NCBI RefSeq assembly: GCF_000235445.1
Contig: NZ_JH378829.1
Span: 466,806-530,805, forward strand
Source of the DNA: Johnsonella ignava ATCC 51276
GTDB lineage: Bacteria > Bacillota > Clostridia > Lachnospirales > Lachnospiraceae
Length of the DNA: 64,000 bases
Reading direction: 5' to 3'
Positions 26,707 to 35,532 of the stretch are shown here, one piece after another (position 1 is the first letter of the stretch; the number at the start of each line of letters is the position of its first letter). The position numbers and the translations under genes were made by a program. The notes beneath the pieces are model-generated. The model was not told where the DNA came from. It searched no databases and worked only from the letters and a program-made list of their open reading frames with translations.

Positions 26707-26728
26707 AACAAAAGTGTAACAAAAGTGT
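26707..26728. promoter_or_regulatory. Two direct repeats AACAAAAGTGT (11-bp period)
   Basis: Two perfect adjacent 11-bp copies leave GTGTAAC repeated once per helical turn, the usual arrangement for an OmpR-type response-regulator dimer. They sit between the divergent small-membrane-protein gene and the NCS2 permease gene, about 36 bases upstream of the minus-strand -10. The rest of 26506-26925 holds no other recognisable element and no purine riboswitch. Confidence 0.5.
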
Positions 26729-26925
26729 AACTGCCCAAATTTAAGGAACAAATATATATATATGATTTAAAGCAGTTCTTCAATTATGCCGCCATTCTTC
26801 CTAAGGCTAAAGTATAACATCTTAATCCGATTGCAGCAAATATTTATTTACCTGTTGTAACAATGATTGCATATACTCTTTTCTTATGGTATCCTTTTTT
26901 ACAGCATAAAAGGGAGGAAAATACA

Positions 26926-28320
26926 ATGGAATCTATCCAAAACTTTCTTGAGAAAATTTTTAAGCTCAAGGAAAACAAAACAGACATAAAGACCGAGATC
27001 ATAGCAGGTATAACAACATTTATGACCATGGCTTATATACTTGCGGTCAATCCGTCAGTGCTTTCAAGTACGGGTATGGATGCAGGAGCACTTTTTACCG
27101 CTACCGCACTTATCGCATGTGTAGGCACACTCTTTATGGCGTTTTTCGCAAATTATCCATTTGCAATAGCACCGGGCATGGGACTTAACGCATATTTTGC
27201 ATATACAGTTGTAAAATCAATGGGATACAGCTGGCAAGTTGCTCTTACTGCCGTGCTTGTAGAAGGCATAATATTTATACTTATCTCCGCAACAAATATA
27301 AGGGAGGCTATATTCAATGCCATACCCAAAAACCTAAAAGAAGCGGTCAGCGTAGGTATAGGTCTTTTTATAGCATTTATAGGTCTGCAAAATGCCAATA
27401 TAATTATAGCAGGTTCTACACTTGTAAGACTTTTTTCGCTTGAAAAATATAATGCGGTAAATTCCGTAAATGCTACAATGAACGACGTAGGTGTAGGTGT
27501 TCTTCTTGCATCTGCAGGCATACTTATTACTTCAATCCTTGTAATAAACAATATAAAGGGAAATATACTGCTTGGCATACTTATTACATGGGGAATCGGA
27601 ATTATATGTCAGCTTTGCGGTATTTATATACCGAATCCGGAACTCGGCTTTTACAGTCTCCTTCCGGATTTTTCAAACGGCTTTTCAGTACCTTCATTAG
27701 CACCTATTCTGTTTAAATTTGATTTGAAAGCCGCAATCTCCTTTAATTTTATACCCGTAGTATTCGCATTTCTATTTGTTGATATGTTTGATACCATAGG
27801 CACCCTTATAGGTGTTTCGTCAAAAGCCGGCATGCTTGATGATGAAGGTAAACTGCCCCGTATAAAAGGTGCTCTGCTTGCGGATGCCGTTGCAACCACG
27901 GTAGGAGGAATCATCGGAACATCAACTGCAACAACATTTGTGGAAAGTGCCTCAGGAGTGCTTGAGGGAGGACGTACCGGACTTACTGCCGTTATTACCG
28001 CTCTGCTTTTTGCAGTCTCACTGCTTCTTTCACCTATATTTCTTGCAATACCGGCATTTGCCACAGCTCCTGCACTCGTAGTAGTAGGATTTTACATGTT
28101 TACAAATATAGCCAATATAGATCTTTCAGATCTTGGTGAATCAATACCGTGTTATCTGTGTATACTTGCAATGCCGCTTTTTTACAGTATATCTGAAGGC
28201 ATATCAATTGGAATCCTTTCATATGTCATACTGAATCTGTTTACTAAAAATGCAAAGAAAGTAACTCCGCTTATGGCAGTGTTGGCAATCTTTTTTGCAA
28301 TGAAATATTTTATATTGTAA
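26926..28320 (+). CDS. NCS2-family purine permease (AzgA-like)
   Basis: This is a proton-coupled nucleobase transporter of the AzgA-like branch (guanine/hypoxanthine/adenine type) with about 12-14 membrane spans. Family landmarks are TEIIAGITTFMTMAYILAVNP near the start, NYPFAIAPGMGLNAYFAYTV, DMFDTIGTLIGVSSKAG and STATTFVESASGVLEGGRTG. I chose the ATG at 26926 (464 residues) because GGGAGG precedes it and the protein then matches the family's usual N-terminus. It is monocistronic with a strong terminator. No purine riboswitch could be recognised upstream. Xanthine or uracil transport is less likely given the AzgA-type motifs. Confidence 0.9.
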   Translation: MESIQNFLEKIFKLKENKTDIKTEIIAGITTFMTMAYILAVNPSVLSSTGMDAGALFTATALIACVGTLFMAFFANYPFAIAPGMGLNAYFAYTVVKSMGYSWQVALTAVLVEGIIFILISATNIREAIFNAIPKNLKEAVSVGIGLFIAFIGLQNANIIIAGSTLVRLFSLEKYNAVNSVNATMNDVGVGVLLASAGILITSILVINNIKGNILLGILITWGIGIICQLCGIYIPNPELGFYSLLPDFSNGFSVPSLAPILFKFDLKAAISFNFIPVVFAFLFVDMFDTIGTLIGVSSKAGMLDDEGKLPRIKGALLADAVATTVGGIIGTSTATTFVESASGVLEGGRTGLTAVITALLFAVSLLLSPIFLAIPAFATAPALVVVGFYMFTNIANIDLSDLGESIPCYLCILAMPLFYSISEGISIGILSYVILNLFTKNAKKVTPLMAVLAIFFAMKYFIL

Positions 28321-28446
28321 TATATAAGGATACTTTATACAGCTGATTATACTGTGAAAACAGGCTTATGCCTAATTACTTTATTACATTTTTTCGTATC
28401 AAAGAAAAACTAAAATGGTTTAAATAGACTAAAATCCATAATTAGC

Positions 28447-28477
28447 AAAAGCAGCCGTATATAATCGGCTGCTTTTT
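28447..28477. terminator. Bidirectional terminator between the permease and the polysaccharide locus
   Basis: AAAAGCAGCCG pairs with CGGCTGCTTTTT around an 8-base loop. It ends the plus-strand permease and, read on the minus strand, also ends the long polysaccharide operon. Confidence 0.85.
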
Positions 28478-28567
28478 GCTTAACAATATATAAAAGCCGG
28501 AGTCATAATAAAAAAGATATGGCTGCCATTTTACGACATCCGCCTCAAAATGATATATCAAAGAGCT

Positions 28568-31500
28568 TTACTCAAAATCATCCTTTATAATATCCCATAC
28601 CGCATCAATACTGTGATATTTCCTTATATATTCGCCGCAAGCCCTGCTCATGGCATTAAGTGAATTTACATCTTCATAAAGCTTAATTACAGTATCTGCA
28701 AATCGAACGGCATCATAATCATCCTGCGAAAAGGCACTACCGGCTATACTGCCATCTATCGCCATAGTACCGTCCTTAATTACATCTGAGTCCGCTTTAT
28801 CTTCACGGCTGTTATATTTATCTTCATTCATACGCATATTTTCATCAAAAATTCTGCTTAAGGCATCTTTTTTATCGCTTCCTCCGGTAATTCTCATAAC
28901 CTTATCCGCCTCCGGTATTCCTTCCGCACCCACTTCAGTGGTTACTACCGGCACACCGTGATAAACAGCTTCTATCACTTTTCCCTTTACACCTGCACCG
29001 TACCTTAAAGGCACAACGGCAAGTCTGCAGCTTTTATACAATCTCTCAAGTTCTTCATCCGAAACGAAACCCTTTACTATAATTCCCTCATCCGGATTAT
29101 TAAGAGAAGTAATCTCGCTGCCCGCCTTTGAACCTACTATATAAAAATTAATTTTAAGTTTTTCTCTTATAAAACGCCATACTTTATTTACAAAATATAA
29201 AACCGCATCAGTGTTTGGCGGATGTGCAAACCCCCCTACAAATACTATCCCTTCCCTATCTGCAAAATCTTCCTGATGTTCATATGGAAAGCTTTCGTAT
29301 ACATAAGCGGTTATCGCCTTGACTGCAAGATAGCGATTTATACTGCATATCGCCCGTATCTCGGTCTGTGAAGGATAGTAACTCATATCCGCCTTATGAA
29401 GTATCTCAAGTTCTATATTTTTCCAGTAAGAACTTGCCTGTTTTTTTGATTTATCGCCGGTAAGCTCATACTCTCTGTATTCACGCAAAAAATGCAGATC
29501 ATGACCATAAAATATCACTTTAAGATCGGTGTGATTCTTTATAAAATCAATATATTTAAGTGCTATATGTGGACGGTTCAGATATACCAGATGTATATCA
29601 GCGGCATTTTCCCTTATCCATTCCTTTATATCATTCTGCATCTGACTGCCGTACAGTACCTCTACACCAAGTTGTGTAAGTGTCGTAGTATACGGTTCCT
29701 CACGCATAAAATTATCACCTAAAAATTTTACTCCGAATCCTTTTTTAATAAGCAGCTTTATATACTGGAAAGTAGTCCTTGACCCTGCATCTTTGTCAAA
29801 AGTAGGAACATAGTGGTCAACAAAAAGGATTATTTTCCTGTCCCGGCTTCTTTCCCTTGCTTTAAATATATTACTGCCCCCGGTATTTTCAAACTGATTT
29901 TTAAACTCGTCTTTCCACTTTTCTTTCAATTTGACGGAGTTTTCCACCTGATATCTCTTTAAGCCTGTACCGTTTACATCAGTACCGTTTGAAACACCTT
30001 CAAAATGAATTACTTCGGACTTGGGCTGATATAAAACTTTATATCCGGCTTTTCTTACTTCAAAAGCGAAATCTGAATCCTCACAATATGCCGGAGCAAA
30101 TCTTTCATCAAATCCGCCTATTTTTTTCCAAAGCTCATGCCTTATAATTATAGCCGCACCTGATATATAGTCGGTTTCTCTTACATAATTATACTGACAC
30201 TTGTCCGGATCATCATTTCTGCCGTAGTTCCAGCCTGAACCGTCGCTCCATATTATGCCCCCGGCTTCCTGAAGCTTTCCGTCAGGATATAAAAGCTTTG
30301 AGCCTGCCATACCTGCCTGAACATCCCTGTCCATAAGCTCAACAAGCCAATAAAGCCAGTCCCTGCATACTTTGGTATCATTATTTAAAAACATAATATA
30401 CTGACCTTTTGCAAGCTTTGCGGCATTATTGCAGTTTTTAAGAAAACCCAGATTTACCTCATTTCGGCTTATAATTATATTTTCCGCAAATTTTGAAAGT
30501 TCCTTTGTTGCATCGGTTGATACATCATCGGCTATTATAATCTCATAGCTTATATCATGTGTATTTTCAAGTATTGATGCCAGGCAGGCATAGGTGTAAT
30601 CTATCTGATTATATACAGGTATTATAATACTTACCTTTGGATTATCTTCTTTTTTAAATACAAGCCTTCCATGCAGTCTGTATTCCTCACCTATCTTCTT
30701 TTCACCCTCAAGTATATTTCTTCCTTCAGCGGTGGTAAGCATTTTTATATAGGCTGCGGGATTTTCGGCTGCCGTCTTTGCATATGAAAGCCTGCGCCCT
30801 CCTTCAGTTCCTTTTGGAAACATACGGTTAAGCTCTTTAGAAAGCTTTCGCTTAATTCTGTACGGTATACCCAGACGTGCATTACTATGTGCTAAAGCCT
30901 TTGCCAGTTCGCCATTTTCATGCCTTAATGCACCTATTATAGTTTCAAGATTTTTTACATGATTGTCTGTAAGCTGTTTAATCTCCCTCAGCTTCCTTAA
31001 TGCATCGGACTGTTCATAAAGTTCTTCCTTTAATACCCTGTTTCTTTCAGCGATATATCCGTAATTTTTCTCCATCTTTATAAACTCTCCGGCAGGTTTT
31101 ACCTCAACCCTGTAATTATCAAGATAAATTTTTTGAATATCTCCATGAACCCTGTTTTGAAAAGCTTTTTCAGCTTCTTCGTAGAGTTTTATATTTTCCT
31201 CAGGTATATCAAACAAGGCAAGAAATTCCGTTTCAGTTATGCCCATGCCGCTTCCGAATTTTGCAAAAAACTCATGCAACGCCCTGTATCTGGTATATAA
31301 AAGCGGCAATGCATTCTCCTCAACCCACTCATAATCTATGCCGTAAAGTGTATCCCCGCAGCAGACAAAATTATCAAAGATTGCATCCATATTGGCAGTC
31401 CCTCTGCCGCCATCTATTATCTCAAACGCCCTATTGATTTCATCTACCGGTATATACCCGTCCTTTACCAGATTCCCAAGACTTTCACTTAGATTTTCAC

Positions 31501-32611
31501 CCTCTATAAAATCAAAAACCGCCTCATATATATCATTTTCAGGATCATTTTTAATATCAGCCTTAAGATAGACCGCACGGCTTCCCTCTTTTACAAGGCG
31601 TTCATATTTATCCTTAAATGAAAGTATATGGTCAGCAGCCTCTTTGCTAAGTGCAGATTTTTTAACGTTTCTTTTTCCGTCCTTTTCTTCTATTGAAGTG
31701 CATATCTTATATTGATCCCTGCGGTTGCGGTTATATTTTACAAATACCGTTTCGGGGCGGCTGCCGCTGACTGCTATAAATGAATTTGCAAAAAACGGAA
31801 ATTCATCGCCCTCACATATTTCATCAAGCTTTTGTGCAACAGAAAGCCCTGCAACATCCGGATAATCATAAGCCGGCAAATCACTTGACAGATCGCCCTT
31901 TTTAGGCAGATATCCGTCTGAATATATACTTAAAGGCAGTCTGTAATCCGACACGGGATAATAAAGGCTGTACATATCAAATCCCGCCTGATTAAGTTTC
32001 AGTACAAGCTCTTTTTTTCCAAGCACATAATCATCAGAATCCGCACCAAGCATATATTTTATACCGTATCTGTTGTCAACTGCAAATATAAGCCTTCCGT
32101 CATCATAAAGCATTTCTTTTAAAAAGGATAAGCCTGTATTAAAATCAAGCTCCGGGTTTATTTCACTATTGAAACAGGCTATTATGTAATCAAATTTAAT
32201 CTTTTCCTTTTTTTCACAGCCGTTTTGATATTCAAACTTTACAAGCCTGCTCTCATCATTAAATACGGCCTTTAACAGAATATCAAAAAAACCTTCTTTA
32301 TCCCATATATAAAGCTTTTTCGCCTTTTTAAGCAAATATGAAACAAGTGCAGTACTTTCCAGACCTATAAGAAGAATATTTGAATTCATTTTTATATCAA
32401 GCCAGCCTGCAAGCCCTGCCCTCTGTGCCGAAAACATATATAAATCTTCAAGCGAAGGATTATCTCTTAAAAGAGCGGTCTCATCATTATTATAAGCCTT
32501 TATAAGGTTTGCCTGTCCTCTATATTTATAATATTGCGAATTTAAAGCATTTCCCTTATCCTTTAAATCTTCATTAATGCCATTTTCTTCTGAATTTTTC
32601 ATATTTTCCAT
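28568..32611 (-). CDS. Giant fused methyltransferase-like/kinase-like/GT2/GT4 protein
   Basis: This 1347-residue cytosolic polysaccharide enzyme carries several activities. Residues about 60-215 resemble a SAM methyltransferase (ILLIGLESTALVSYLL; GRLIFAVDNRYGIKYMLGA). About 290-440 look like an aminoglycoside-kinase-type fold (VFDFIEGENLSESLG; YGIDYEWVEENALPLLYTR). A helical linker spans about 520-570. GT2 follows from about 655 (KVSIIIPVYNQIDYTYACL, FLNNDTKV, YCEDSDFAFEV), then GT4 from about 924 (ILFVDHYVP, IVFVGGFAHPPNTDAVLYF, PLRYGAGVKGKVIEA). Such proteins accompany Wzm/Wzt exporters and may extend and cap the glycan, which the Wzt C-terminal domain would then recognise. It is the last gene of the locus. 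Activity of the first two domains is inferred. Confidence 0.85.
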   Translation of the reverse strand: MENMKNSEENGINEDLKDKGNALNSQYYKYRGQANLIKAYNNDETALLRDNPSLEDLYMFSAQRAGLAGWLDIKMNSNILLIGLESTALVSYLLKKAKKLYIWDKEGFFDILLKAVFNDESRLVKFEYQNGCEKKEKIKFDYIIACFNSEINPELDFNTGLSFLKEMLYDDGRLIFAVDNRYGIKYMLGADSDDYVLGKKELVLKLNQAGFDMYSLYYPVSDYRLPLSIYSDGYLPKKGDLSSDLPAYDYPDVAGLSVAQKLDEICEGDEFPFFANSFIAVSGSRPETVFVKYNRNRRDQYKICTSIEEKDGKRNVKKSALSKEAADHILSFKDKYERLVKEGSRAVYLKADIKNDPENDIYEAVFDFIEGENLSESLGNLVKDGYIPVDEINRAFEIIDGGRGTANMDAIFDNFVCCGDTLYGIDYEWVEENALPLLYTRYRALHEFFAKFGSGMGITETEFLALFDIPEENIKLYEEAEKAFQNRVHGDIQKIYLDNYRVEVKPAGEFIKMEKNYGYIAERNRVLKEELYEQSDALRKLREIKQLTDNHVKNLETIIGALRHENGELAKALAHSNARLGIPYRIKRKLSKELNRMFPKGTEGGRRLSYAKTAAENPAAYIKMLTTAEGRNILEGEKKIGEEYRLHGRLVFKKEDNPKVSIIIPVYNQIDYTYACLASILENTHDISYEIIIADDVSTDATKELSKFAENIIISRNEVNLGFLKNCNNAAKLAKGQYIMFLNNDTKVCRDWLYWLVELMDRDVQAGMAGSKLLYPDGKLQEAGGIIWSDGSGWNYGRNDDPDKCQYNYVRETDYISGAAIIIRHELWKKIGGFDERFAPAYCEDSDFAFEVRKAGYKVLYQPKSEVIHFEGVSNGTDVNGTGLKRYQVENSVKLKEKWKDEFKNQFENTGGSNIFKARERSRDRKIILFVDHYVPTFDKDAGSRTTFQYIKLLIKKGFGVKFLGDNFMREEPYTTTLTQLGVEVLYGSQMQNDIKEWIRENAADIHLVYLNRPHIALKYIDFIKNHTDLKVIFYGHDLHFLREYREYELTGDKSKKQASSYWKNIELEILHKADMSYYPSQTEIRAICSINRYLAVKAITAYVYESFPYEHQEDFADREGIVFVGGFAHPPNTDAVLYFVNKVWRFIREKLKINFYIVGSKAGSEITSLNNPDEGIIVKGFVSDEELERLYKSCRLAVVPLRYGAGVKGKVIEAVYHGVPVVTTEVGAEGIPEADKVMRITGGSDKKDALSRIFDENMRMNEDKYNSREDKADSDVIKDGTMAIDGSIAGSAFSQDDYDAVRFADTVIKLYEDVNSLNAMSRACGEYIRKYHSIDAVWDIIKDDFE

Positions 32612-32659
32612 TTTTCTTATTCCAGTATATATAAAATTATTATAAAATAATCCCCATAA

Positions 32660-34066
32660 TTACAGTATATCCCGATTTTTATTCAGCTTCAGGCTTACAA
32701 CAGGCTCCATATCATAAACTCCTACCGTATTTTTATTTGAAACCACTGTTATGCCGGTAACATCATAAAGTCTGTGATATACCGTGTGTTTACCGTTTTC
32801 ATAACCCGTGCAGCTCATTGAAAGCAGGTATTCTCCGCCTTGAAGAGTCATCCTCTGCTTAAACTCAACCTCATAGCTGTCTCCTGCTTTTACAGGCTTT
32901 ATATCACAGCCTTCAAACATGGTATTTGTTCCTGTAAGTTCAGTGCCTTTTTTATCCTTAATAGTATATGTAAATATAGGCATCTGTATATCGTCAAAAA
33001 ACCTTATTCGTTCTTTTATAGTAAATTCCTCACCCTTTAATATAAGATTTGACACTTCACCTTTTTCATCAAGTATGCCAAGATCATATATTTTCGCCCT
33101 GCCGTCTCCATATTCGGTAAGGTGCGGATTTAAAGCAAGCTTATCCTTCATAAGTACATCTTTATGTTTTTCCTCAGTATCGGCTGCCCCTGCTCTTTTT
33201 TCGCCTTCATCGGACGAATCAACCGTCCGATCAGCTGTATCACAGATATTGTCTGACTTGTTTTTAATAATTTTATTTTTAAATTCCGCCTCATAATCAT
33301 CATCAAGATCCATACCCAGATCATCAAGTCTATTTGCAAGAATCTTTTTATAAAGATCGACCATCTTACCCGGACTTCCCTCTGCTACAAATGATCCTTT
33401 ATTTAATAATACCACCTTATCGCAGTATTTTATTATACTTCCCATATCATGAGTAACCATAAGTATAGTAGTTCCGTTTCGTCTTATCTCATCCATACGT
33501 TTATAGCATTTTGCCTGAAAAAATACATCACCCACACTAAGTGCCTCATCAACTATAAGTATCTCAGGATCAACATTTATAGCAAGTGCAAAGGCAAGTC
33601 TTACAAACATACCAGAAGAATAGGTTTTTACAGGCTGATGTACAAAATCACCTATATCGGCAAATTCAAGTATTTCAGGAAGTTTTAAATCCATCTCCTC
33701 TTTTGAAAAGCCCATCATGGTACCGTTCATATATATATTTTCAATACCTGTATAGTCCATATTGAACCCGGCACCCAGCTCAAGAAGAGCGGATATATTT
33801 CCCTTTACCTTTATATCTCCCGTGCTCGGATTTAAGACACCGCATATTATCTTAAGTATGGTTGACTTTCCTGAACCGTTTGTACCTATTATCCCTACGG
33901 TAGTGCCCTTTTCCACATTAAAGCTTACTCCGTTTAAGGCAAAGAACTTTTTATGGTATACCTTATGTGCGGGATTTATAACTTCCTTCAGTCGGTCTAT
34001 GGGTTTATCGTATAATTTATATATCTTTTTTACATCTTTCAGTTCTATGGCATAAGCCTTATCCAT
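32660..34066 (-). CDS. Polysaccharide ABC exporter ATPase with C-terminal glycan-binding domain (Wzt-like)
   Basis: This ATPase pairs with the permease encoded upstream to export a lipid-linked polysaccharide or teichoic acid. The nucleotide-binding domain shows Walker A GTNGSGKST, signature YSSGMFVRLAFALA, Walker B ILIVDEALSVGD and the H-loop MVTHDMGS. After an acidic linker (about 265-305) the last 150 residues form a beta-rich domain (KGEEFTIKERIRFFDDIQM, GDSYEVEFKQRMTLQGGEY), the place where Wzt proteins bind the glycan end. At 468 residues it has the long, carbohydrate-recognising form. It lies 27 bases after the permease gene and 48 before the giant glycosyltransferase. Confidence 0.92.
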   Translation of the reverse strand: MDKAYAIELKDVKKIYKLYDKPIDRLKEVINPAHKVYHKKFFALNGVSFNVEKGTTVGIIGTNGSGKSTILKIICGVLNPSTGDIKVKGNISALLELGAGFNMDYTGIENIYMNGTMMGFSKEEMDLKLPEILEFADIGDFVHQPVKTYSSGMFVRLAFALAINVDPEILIVDEALSVGDVFFQAKCYKRMDEIRRNGTTILMVTHDMGSIIKYCDKVVLLNKGSFVAEGSPGKMVDLYKKILANRLDDLGMDLDDDYEAEFKNKIIKNKSDNICDTADRTVDSSDEGEKRAGAADTEEKHKDVLMKDKLALNPHLTEYGDGRAKIYDLGILDEKGEVSNLILKGEEFTIKERIRFFDDIQMPIFTYTIKDKKGTELTGTNTMFEGCDIKPVKAGDSYEVEFKQRMTLQGGEYLLSMSCTGYENGKHTVYHRLYDVTGITVVSNKNTVGVYDMEPVVSLKLNKNRDIL

Positions 34067-34093
34067 GATATTTCTCCTTTATTTTGCAGACCT

Positions 34094-34915
34094 TTAAAGC
34101 ACATCGGAAAAATGCGGCTTCAGCCTTGTAAAGAGTCTTACTCCTACTAAAAGCAGGACAATAGTAAATATCCAATAATATATGCTTAAAAGCGGTCTTT
34201 CAAAAAACCAGTCTCCTGTAAGCATACTGTCCCTGTAACCTGTAACTATATAATAAACTGGATTTATCTTAAGTATTTCATCTATCCATAACGGTCTCTC
34301 CTTAAACATAGTCGGAAACCACATTATAGGGGTAAGCCACATGCCGAACTGGAGCATTATGTTTACTATCTGTGCCATGTCTTTAAAAAATACAGTTATA
34401 CTTGATGTTATGTATGTAACTGCCAATATAAGCACTGAAAGTGAAAAGCTGTAATATGCGATCTGGAACCAGCTCAGCATAGGCAGCTTTGCATATGCAA
34501 AAAACAGCCCCGTCATTATAAATATAAACACCATATGCACCATAAGACATGATATAAGCTTTATAACAGGCAGTATGGCAACATTAAATACAACCTTTTT
34601 TACAAGATAGTCATACTCCTGAAGACAGTTTGTTCCCAGATTAAGCGCTTCATTAAAATAGAACCACGGCACAATACCCGGCACAAGCCAGAGTACATAA
34701 GGTGTATCTTCTATCGGGGGAACACTTTTAAATCCCATCTGAAATATAAAAAAATAAATTAACACGGTTACTATCGGCTGCACAAACATCCATGCTACAC
34801 CAAAATAGGATCCGACAAAGCGTTTTTTAAAATCTGCCTTTGCCAGATCCCATATAAGATTTCTTTTTTTAATGGCTTCTGCAACAACAGCTGTAAGATC
34901 TTTCATAATACCCAT
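34094..34915 (-). CDS. Polysaccharide ABC exporter permease (Wzm/TagG-like)
   Basis: This 273-residue ABC-2 permease forms the export channel with the ATPase that follows. The amphipathic N-terminus DLAKADFKKRFVGSYFG and six hydrophobic spans, with the conserved NPVYYIVTGYRDSM before the last pair, are typical of the O-antigen/teichoic-acid exporter group. Its start is three bases after the rfbC stop, so expression is coupled to the upstream sugar genes. Teichoic-acid TagG and O-antigen Wzm cannot be separated from sequence. The surrounding genes favour a capsule-like or wall glycan. Confidence 0.92.
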   Translation of the reverse strand: MGIMKDLTAVVAEAIKKRNLIWDLAKADFKKRFVGSYFGVAWMFVQPIVTVLIYFFIFQMGFKSVPPIEDTPYVLWLVPGIVPWFYFNEALNLGTNCLQEYDYLVKKVVFNVAILPVIKLISCLMVHMVFIFIMTGLFFAYAKLPMLSWFQIAYYSFSLSVLILAVTYITSSITVFFKDMAQIVNIMLQFGMWLTPIMWFPTMFKERPLWIDEILKINPVYYIVTGYRDSMLTGDWFFERPLLSIYYWIFTIVLLLVGVRLFTRLKPHFSDVL

Positions 34916-34918
34916 CCC

Positions 34919-35473
34919 CTATAACCCGCAGGTTTGGTTAAGTCCCTTCCACTTTTTGTCCTTATCGGATATTATAAGTTCAATATCCTTATTTATAGGC
35001 CAGTCTATACCTATATCACTGTCATTCCATATAATACCGCCCTCGTCATCAGGTCTGTAAAAATCGGTACATTTATATGCAAACTCTACCTCATCTGAAA
35101 GCACCAGAAATCCATGTGCAAAACCTTCAGATATATAAAACTGCTTTTTATTTTCAGCGCTCAATATGACTCCATACCATTTTCCAAAGGTTTTGGAGCC
35201 TTTTCTTATATCAACTGCCACATCAAAGACTTCTCCCCTGAGCACTCTTACAAGCTTGCCTTGCGGATGCTCCTTCTGAAAATGCAGTCCCCTAAGTACC
35301 CCTTTTGAGGACATGCTTTGGTTATCCTGAACAAAATCCATCTTAAGCCCTTCTGCATAAAAATCATTCTTGTTATAGCTTTCCATAAAATATCCCCTGC
35401 TATCATAAAATACCTTGGGCTCTATAATATACAGTCCTTCTATATCACATCCGCTTACAACAATCTTTCCCAT
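34919..35473 (-). CDS. rfbC: dTDP-4-dehydrorhamnose 3,5-epimerase
   Basis: This cupin enzyme epimerises dTDP-4-keto-6-deoxyglucose at C3 and C5 on the way to dTDP-L-rhamnose. The 184 residues include MSSKGVLRGLHFQKEHPQ with the catalytic His, GKLVRVLRGEVFDVAVDIR, ISEGFAHGFLVLSDEVEF and YKCTDFYRPDDEGGIIWND. Length is standard. The other rhamnose genes (rfbA, rfbB, rfbD) are not in the window, so they must lie elsewhere. The gene lies between the flippase and the ABC permease, indicating that the exported glycan contains rhamnose or a related 6-deoxyhexose. Confidence 0.93.
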   Translation of the reverse strand: MGKIVVSGCDIEGLYIIEPKVFYDSRGYFMESYNKNDFYAEGLKMDFVQDNQSMSSKGVLRGLHFQKEHPQGKLVRVLRGEVFDVAVDIRKGSKTFGKWYGVILSAENKKQFYISEGFAHGFLVLSDEVEFAYKCTDFYRPDDEGGIIWNDSDIGIDWPINKDIELIISDKDKKWKGLNQTCGL

Positions 35474-35532
35474 TTTATCTCCTGTTTAAATTTTAATTCA
35501 GCAGCTAATTTTAACATATTATATGGCAGGTG

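Noticed and set aside
26506..26925. Purine riboswitch ahead of the NCS2 permease
   Set aside because: The conserved loop and junction sequences of the purine aptamer could not be found.
27153..28064. Two long minus-strand frames (141 and 137 codons) inside the permease gene
   Set aside because: The plus frame encodes clear NCS2 motifs; the minus frames are composition artefacts without ribosome sites.
32919..33296. Plus-strand frame of 125 codons
   Set aside because: Antisense to the Wzt C-terminal domain, with no family resemblance.
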